Positions 57,353 through 64,000 of a stretch of 64,000 nt of DNA are shown piece after piece. Both the position numbers and the translations under genes were made by a program. Origin of the DNA: Mytilus californianus. Lineage: Eukaryota; Mollusca; Bivalvia; Mytilida; Mytilidae. Every line of letters starts with the position of its first letter. The stretch's first letter is position 1. The stretch covers positions 4,712,001-4,776,000 of the forward strand of contig NW_026262659.1 in assembly GCF_021869535.1 (NCBI RefSeq), read 5' to 3'. Under the pieces are notes generated by a model. That model did not search any database and was not told where the DNA came from. It was given only the letters and a program-made list of their open reading frames with translations.

Positions 57353-58319
57353 GTCTTTAAGTGACTTCTTTAACAAGGCAGCTGTGTGTGTATTTGTTAA
57401 GAACATAGAACAATCAATGATCAGTCAGGTAAGACGGTAGTTTTAGTATAGCGTTAACCGATCAAAAGTTAATGATTTAAATCACATATTGTAGATTCAG
57501 ATAAAATTTAAATAATCGTGTTATGGTATTTTATATGGTTACGTCTTTAATTAAACCGGTTAATTAAGTAATGGAAGTTGTGTAGAGTTTCTTGTATTTT
57601 ATAGGACGTCATCTACTCGACGAATTATGGAATATACCGTTGTCCGTATGTGCGTTCATTCACATATCATATAAAAAAAATAAAGAATGCTTTTATCGAA
57701 CATCATAAAACTTGTATTAAATATTTGACAGGGTTAAAAAAAGTTCCCTGTTTTTTGTTTGGTTCTCTAGTTCCAGAATTACAAAATGTATGGGACATTA
57801 ACCGTCAAATTGAAGACAATTTTTCACATATCGCTTACTAACTCCACTATGGCTTTGATTGAATTCCTTAAACTTTACACCATTGTTGGGACTAAGAAAA
57901 AAAATTTCGTTTTCCATTTTGACTAACCTCTTATTCTTTTTCAGATCTCGAGTTTCGAGATTTTAACAGTGTCAGATAAACAGCAAAAGTTGTGCATCAA
58001 CTTGAGTATTCTTGGATCGATTTACTGGAAACGTTAAACAAATGGAATTGGTGAATGTAAGATACATTTTGATTTTGGAAATTTCTGTATTGCTTTATCA
58101 AGAGTTATAATATATAATGGGAATTTTCCCGTAATATTTAGGCATTTATAACTTGTCACACACAAGCTTTTGTATGCATGGATCAAATAACTACACACTT
58201 TACGCTTTTGTTTGAATTGGTGATTGTAGTATCATTTTCTGTTTGTGAATTTTTTCTAGTTTGTCGTCCCAGAGTTATGTAACATTTAACAGTCTTAAAT
58301 AAGGCAATATTGAAACATA

Positions 58320-58690
58320 TCGTAATCTAAGCTTTTCTACAGTATAAAATACGAAGATATGGTATAATTGTTAATGAGACAACTATCAACCAGAGAACAA
58401 AATTTAATGACGAAAATGTAAGCAACAAAATGTCACCGTATGGCCTGCAACAAATTGAAAAACCCATATCATAGTAGCAAGCTATAAAAGGCCCCAACAT
58501 GACAAATGTATAACAAATTAAACAAGAAAACTAACGACCTGATTTATGTACAAAACAATAAACGAAAAACAGATATGACACACAGCAACAAACGAGAACA
58601 ACTGAATTACAGGCTCCTGATTTGGAACATGCACATACATATGTGGCGGGTTTTAACATGTTTAAGCCCCCTAACCTGAGGCAGTGCTAT
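58320..58690 (-). repeat. DR1 dispersed repeat
   Basis: 'gaagatatggtataattgtt', 'gtcaccgtatggcctgcaac', 'agctataaaaggccccaaca', 'actaacgacctgatttatgt' and 'ctgaattacaggctcctgat' in order. The interval 57375-58320 shows no recognised feature. Confidence 0.78.
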
Positions 58691-59152
58691 TTTCCAGATA
58701 AACTCCAGGTTAGATGTCTTCTGAATACACCATTAATAATTTTAATAGGCACAGGAAGTGCGTATCATGGGGTCTTTATGCAGCTGTTTATCTTACTTGC
58801 GATACCATTGCTTATAAAACTTTTTGTAGTTGATTGTATATTTTGACAATGAAGCCTATAACAAGTTTCTGTAGTTTATAGTACATATTGTATATAGCAC
58901 ACACCTTCTCGATAAAGTACAAATCAAGTAAAATATTAATACAATGGTAAACAAAAGGAAATAATACTGTACAAAACCCTCTTGTGTTAGAATCGCTTCT
59001 CAGAACCCACCTTCACAAGAACTCCCAAAGTAAAAAAAACCCCGATAATGGGATGCATTAATACCGAGTCACGTCCAAATTCATAAGACCAAAAGAAACC
59101 CAAAAGCACGAAGACAAACAAAGGGAAAACTGTTAGGCAAGTAAAAAGACTT

Positions 59153-59203
59153 CGGGTTGTTGTCTCTTTGACACATTCCCCATTTCCATTCTCAATTTTA
59201 TTC
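59153..59203 (+). repeat. DR3 dispersed repeat, end fragment
   Basis: 'gttgtctctttgacacattc' and 'cccatttccattctcaattt' match the end of the copy at 12303-12470. Confidence 0.65.
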
Positions 59204-59224
59204 GGTACCAAGAGTCTTTAACTC

Positions 59225-60010
59225 GAAACCATCTTGTATTATTTGTGTAGTAGACACTTGATATTTATCTATTATGTCTTGGTACTTTCCACAGATTTGT
59301 TTGAGAAGTTGACGAGACGTTTTTTGACATAACCCTGGCTCATTATTTTTTTGCTCAGACACCGGTGACATTTTATAAAGTCTTGAGTAGCAGCTGCAAT
59401 ATCGTATGAGTTGAGCAATGTATACTTCATACGCGAGTGAAGTTGGTATATTGCTGCTAAGGTGAGGAAATTTTAAAGTTTCAATATTGAAAACGTTTCG
59501 TTTGTCATAGATTCTGGTATTGAGATGACCGATGTTGTCAAATTCGAGGTAAACGTTTAGAATGAGGCGGGGGATGCTGTATCTGTGGTTTCTTTAATCT
59601 CTATTTCAACAGGATATATTTATGGAACCAAATCAGACAGGTTTCGATTGATAATGGAAAGAACATCATCAGTTTACCTGTATATGAAGTTAAATGATCT
59701 AGCTTCTTTGGTCTTCTTGATTTTTACAAGTGTCTGAAGGAACTCCGACTCATATGAAAATGCAAAAAGGTCGGCCACGAGAGGTGCACAGTTGGTTCCA
59801 AATTCCGACAACCTCCTCACAGCCACTTGTCTCTGAGTTTTTTCCCATAAACCTTAGTTAAGGTATATATGATTTTTTTTCAAAGATAAGTACCTGTGAA
59901 TCTGCTGGAAAATTCTACCTCCATATTCAACAAATATGTTGTACGTATACAACAAATGTTTTGTCAATGAGAAATTCTAGAATATTGATCAATTGTTCTT
60001 GGCACGTTTT
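59225..60010 (-). pseudogene. Decayed PLE reverse transcriptase fragment
   Basis: The minus strand, through many shifts and stops, gives 'LEFLIDKTFVVYV', 'EYGGRIFQQ', 'TNCAPLVADLFAFSYESEF', '-DDVLSIINRNL' (the residue before DD is a stop), 'IYPVEIEIKETTDTA' and 'QDFIKCHR'. These are RT motifs B and C and the following region of a Penelope-like element. More eroded than the other PLE copies, so probably the oldest. Upstream RT and the 3' UTR were not identified. Confidence 0.68.
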
Positions 60011-60227
60011 ATTTTCGGACTTATTTTATACAAAATATGTAGAATTCTGTCTTTGGGTTAATGTTTAATTTACGTACTATACAGAACATACAAGAAATAA
60101 TTAACAAATTCAGGTCCTAACTCCTGCAGGAAAAGTTGATTTTAAATGAATTAACCAATCTTTTAAGATTCCGTTTTTTTTTCCATATATCTCCTGGCGT
60201 TTCTACGTATGATTATATACAAAAAAG

Positions 60228-60880
60228 AAGATGTGGTATGATTGCCAATGAGACAATTCTCCACAAGAGACCAAATGACACAGAAATTAACAACATATGT
60301 CACCGTAAGGCTTTCAACAATGATCATAGCCCATACCGCATAGTCAGGTATAAAAGGCCACGAAATGACAAATGTAAAACAATTCAAACAAGAAAACTAA
60401 CGGCCTGATTTATGTATAAAATAATGAACGAAAAACAAATACGATATACAGCAACAAACAACACTCACTGAATTACAGGCTCCTGACTTGGGACAGGCAC
60501 ATACAAAATGTGGCGGGCTTAAACATGTTAGCCGGCGCCCAATTCTCCCCTAACATGGGACAGTGGTGTAACAGTACAACATATGAACTAATAATAAAAA
60601 TCAGTTGAAAATGGCTCAACTCATCAGATAGATACAAAGCACTAAAACAAGTAACAAAAACACAGAGTGGACGTGATTTATACATCCCCATAACAAAAAG
60701 ACACTATGTACAAATCTGAGAGTACTCGCAGTTACTCACAGCTAGTTCCAAGCCAATAACAACTAATAAAAAAAAATCATGCATCTAAGACTAAATTATC
60801 AATCAGTACACATCAAACATCCAATGGATTTAGTGTAAAGACGTCATAAACAGTCAGAGAAAAACATGACCTTGTGCAAT
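60228..60880 (-). repeat. DR1 dispersed repeat, longest copy
   Basis: Best reference copy: 'gatgtggtatgattgccaat' (outer end), 'tataaaaggccacgaaatga', 'ctaacggcctgatttatgta', 'aattacaggctcctgacttg', 'acatgttagccggcgccc', 'catgggacagtggtgtaaca', 'aatggctcaactcatcagat', 'gagagtactcgcagttactc', ending 'agtgtaaagacgtcataaac'. About 650 bp, no open frame, no clear terminal repeats. Class unknown. Confidence 0.8.
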
Positions 60881-60949
60881 GCCAAGACACAGGTATCGAC
60901 AGATTGTAAGCCATGAATATGCATATGTATATAAAAATGATAAATTTAA

Positions 60950-63776
60950 TTTGATTTTAACTTACTGATAAAAAAATCAATAGTAATACCAATAAAAACA
61001 ATATTCAAAAATCTAATTATAGGATCAATAACTTTACCCGGATCGTTTCTAAATTTCCGGGCTCGGTAAACAACATCTCCGTAAAAATAAGGATGTGCTA
61101 TCTCGTTCGAAATAAGTTTTCTACAGATACAACCAAACATCAAAACCAAGTCTTTATATCTATGGAAGAATTTAGTAAAGGTTTCAATAATTTGTGGTAA
61201 CGAAATCCCTGATTTAATATTTTACCAGTAATACATAGATTATGTTCATTGAAATCTAAAACGTCACAACAGACACGGGCATAGCGAACGAAGGCAAAAA
61301 TAAAAATAGGGAACGAAAAATCGTCCCTTTTGTCGTAAATTATAGTGTAGAGTTTCCCGTGTGAAACTGAAATATCTAAATCTAAGAAAGGACAGCTATT
61401 TCCATTTATATTTGATTTATTTAAAGTAAGTTCGTTTGGGTAAATTTCGGCAGTATATTTAGAAATTCTTGATTATTTAACGAAAAAGTATTATCAAGAT
61501 AACGGCGAATTTATTAATTAAATGCATTTTAGACGGGTCTTTACTGAGTTTGTTCATAAACTGTGATTTAAAACAGTACAAAAACAAGTCTGCGATTAAA
61601 GGGGCGCAATAGGTGCACATAGGAATACCCACAATCTGTCGATAAACTTGATTTCCGAAACGTACATAAATATTATCAAGGAGAAAATTAACAGCTTCAA
61701 TCATCTAATCACACCTCCAGTAAGTATATCTAGCATATTTACCTTTCTCACTAGAGAAGAAGGCTTTAAATGAGTTGCAGCAAATATATTTGCATTCAGA
61801 TTGACCAAACGACCATTTAATTAAATAGGAAAACTTTTGTTTGATAAGATTGTGTGGAAGTGTAGTGTAAAGAGTTGAAAAGTCAAAACTGTCAACAGAA
61901 TAAAAAGGACCATCAAAAGCATGTAATTTATCTAAAACATCCAAAGAACTTTTTACACTCCAAAAATAGTTTATTCCACTATTTTCTTATATTTTATTAC
62001 AAAAGTTAATGATCAATTCTTTGATATTAGTTAAGGAACTAGTTAAAAGCACTGAAATATTAGTTGTAGAACACTTACTAGAGGCCGAGATGAAACGATA
62101 TTTTACTGGTTTTTTGTGTAGTTTAGGTAACCAATACATAGTAGGTACCTTCAAATGTTCCGAAGAGGCCTTAAGCTGTGATGTGGTTATGATATGTTTG
62201 TTTACTATATGACTCTCTGTGGAGCGCACGGACTTGAAAGTAGAAGAAATTAAAATTTCATTCTTAAGAACGTCCGTGTAGTATTTACGGCATACCACCA
62301 CCACATTGTTGGCTGCTTTGTCGGCCGGTACATACACAAATCGCTTTGAAAGTACTTGAAGTTTGTTTCTTTTTCTAGAAATAGGCGTATTAGGTACTCT
62401 TTTATTTATTTCTGAATTATTTTCAAAATGTGATATTCGAATATCAACAACAGTCCTACATTTATTTGAATAAAAATCAAGAGATTGTTTATCAGATTTT
62501 TCCCGTTTACACCAATTTTAACAATTCGACGAAAGAGCGTGACCTGACGACACTGTTTCCAGTCTATTTTAGATGGAGAACGATGTTTTGGTCCTTTTTT
62601 CAAAAAATTTTTAACCTCTCGGTCTTGAACGATATTGAGGTCCCCCGTAATAACATGGTCATAGGGATCATTTATAAAATTCGACGATTCACAGTCTCAA
62701 GTTAGAGAAGTACTATTTCCTTTTTTTTTCACTCTATTTGATTCTTTATTGCACATATTGCTGTTAAACAATTAAACTTGGTGTACAGCAATCCATCAAG
62801 TATCCCTGTTAAATTTACCACTGAATACCCAGGGAAAATATTTAGTAAAAATTCACTATAAATAACATTAGTATAAATATCTAAATGCATTAATAATTTT
62901 TACAAACAGTCGTTGCTACTCCACAATTAGTACTTTTTTTTATATTCATAAAAATATCTAAATTACGATATCTATAGCTACACAATATTTTGTTTACCGA
63001 AATTATTCATTACTCCGGAATGTTCTTTTTTTCTATCTCTAATCAGAAACGAAATGCGATCAGTGACCCCGCACGTCTTTTCCTCTCCTCGTGTTTGGAT
63101 ATAATATTTTTTGTATTGTTTTGAAAATTTGGATTGAAAATTCGATGAGGTTTTGAAAGTTTGGACTAATGATGCGAAAAGGTAAGTTATAGTACTAATA
63201 TATTTTTCTCTGTTGCACATCAAATCTTAAATACATTTGTTATTGATTTGACCTAGATAAATATCGTGTCGTGACCTTTACCTATCAAATGTTTGTAAAC
63301 AATATATAACGTACAAGTGTTACAGTACCTATATATTAAATAAGACACACACGCGCCTACACATACTTATACATTACATCTGAAGTACACACAGAAACAC
63401 TCATAGTTACAATGTACATGCATACTTCTGCACATACAGCACATGCATACTTCTGCACATACAGCTTCACATGACTCATTCTTTCAGCTCAGAATCATTT
63501 TCTACATTGACGTCTGATGTTACTGACGTATAATTAAAAATTAAACTTCTGTTTTTTTTGTATGTATACGAAATAATAGGTGGTTCTGTGTTATCAAAAT
63601 AGGGAGGTATAAAGTTTTGAATGGTGGAGTCATTAAATATACCCGATAAGTTGATGAAATCAATCCCTCTGTTAATATATCTTATTTTCAGAAAATGACG
63701 TTTATGATCTTCAGGTTTATCCATACGCGAGAACACGCTACGGTGAGAGTCAAGTCTCTGTGTTGAAGGCCGTACT
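60950..63776 (-). pseudogene. PLE reverse transcriptase, family 2, interrupted and frameshifted
   Basis: Successive minus-strand pieces: 63736-63476 N-terminal region ('FIPPYFDNTEPPIISYTY'); 62700-62510 ('DHVITGDLNIVQ', 'GPKHRSPSKIDW'); 62337-61987 ('VPADKAANNVVVVCR', 'YWLPKLHKKPVKYRFISA'); 61944-61705 motif A 'FDFSTLYTTLPH'; 61704-61500 motif B 'VGIPMCTYCAPLIADLFLY' (Cys for Gly, Tyr for Asn); then 'YLDNTFSLNN' (Asn for the second Asp of motif C), 'YDKRDDFSFPI', and 61150-60946 'HPYFYGDVVYRARKFR'. The motif C change alone should abolish activity. An insertion lies between the first two pieces (62706-63470). The closest match in the window is the truncated copy at 40258. Confidence 0.83.
62706..63470. 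other. Foreign segment splitting the PLE N-terminal region
   Basis: PLE homology stops at about 63476 and resumes at about 62705. The roughly 770 bp between them has no PLE similarity, no recognised coding content and no evident inverted ends. It contains a 25 bp direct doubling, 'catgcatacttctgcacata' at about 63417-63467, near one edge. Confidence 0.5.
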
Positions 63777-63868
63777 TTGACCTATAATTGTTTATTTTTT
63801 ACACATTGTGACTTGGATGGAGAGTTGTCTCATTGGCACTCATACCACATCTTCTTATTTCTATTTAT
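63745..63868 (+). repeat. DR1 dispersed repeat, end fragment
   Basis: 'gttgaaggccgtactttgac', 'ggatggagagttgtctcatt' and 'ggcactcataccacatctt'. It begins just where the PLE N-terminal homology stops. Confidence 0.75.
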
Positions 63869-64000
63869 GGTGGCAAAAAGCTGTAGTTATACGCGAATAT
63901 TCATTGAGTGGGCTGAAGAACGAGATTGTGTCATACTCCTTGAAAATATCATGTAATTTACTAATTGGTATTTGATCCAGTTAACATAATAATTGATGCC

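Larger units (their letters stand above)
50575..57370. repeat. Segmental duplication, copy 2 (around gene D)
   Basis: Direct, same-orientation counterpart of 30423-37690. It holds the intact four-exon gene D plus two additions absent from copy 1: a MITE (54628-55213) and the expanded minisatellite (55866-56905). It lacks the R2, the internal 490 bp duplication and the PLE insertion of copy 1. The left flank extends to about 50575 ('agtgacggattcagggggcg'). Confidence 0.85.

Noticed and set aside
63476-63736. A short host gene at the right edge
   Set aside because: 'IPPYFDNTEPPIISYTY' aligns with the N-terminal region of the PLE at 28278-30416.

Overview
This is animal nuclear DNA: AT-rich, intron-containing, gene-poor and packed with decayed retroelements. 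The dispersed repeats (notably the one ending 'tctcattggcaatcatacc'), abundant Penelope-like and DIRS elements and tRNA-headed SINEs point to a marine bivalve, most likely a mussel (Mytilus). That assignment is my recognition of repeat style, not a database match.

The main host content is a small gene family that I do not recognise. It has five loci (A, B, C on +; E, D on -). All share a two-exon domain with ten cysteines and the spacing C-x14-16-C-x6-C-x3-C-x19-C-x34-38-C-x6-C-x4-CCC. An intron in phase 2 always falls between the fourth and fifth cysteine, and the domain ends in a 'CGPN(Y/W)CCC' motif. C (20468-25221, +) and D (57352-51429, -) look intact. C is a signal peptide plus the domain (127 aa). 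D adds a separate hydrophobic N-terminal exon and a phase 1-1 coiled-coil exon (201 aa). A (5300-6713, +), B (about 14955-15133, +) and E (37674-31113, -) are decayed. D and E lie in two copies of a 7 kb direct segmental duplication (30423-37690 and 50575-57370). E lost an open coiled-coil exon, a splice acceptor and cysteines; D gained a MITE and a 72 bp minisatellite that exists as one unit in E.

Layout: 1-842 Ty3/gypsy integrase remnant; 843-5.3 kb repeats; 5.3-6.8 kb locus A; 7-20 kb repeats, MITEs, an orphan 3' exon of an unknown gene (9973-10197, -), a LINE tail (12.9-13.5 kb), locus B and a possible signal-peptide exon (17762-17801); 20.4-25.3 kb gene C with a large repeat-filled intron; 26.5-27.2 kb MITE; 28-30.4 kb Penelope-like element (PLE); 30.4-37.7 kb pseudogene E with a nested PLE; 37.7-39.7 kb SINE cluster; 40.2-41.3 kb PLE; 41.4-43.7 kb DIRS-like element with tyrosine recombinase; 43.8-44.5 and 47.0-49.05 kb LINE pieces; 50.6-57.4 kb gene D; 58-64 kb more dispersed repeats and two decayed PLEs.

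The cluster as a whole looks like a birth-and-death family of secreted or membrane-anchored cysteine-rich proteins embedded in transposons. No function can be assigned from sequence alone.
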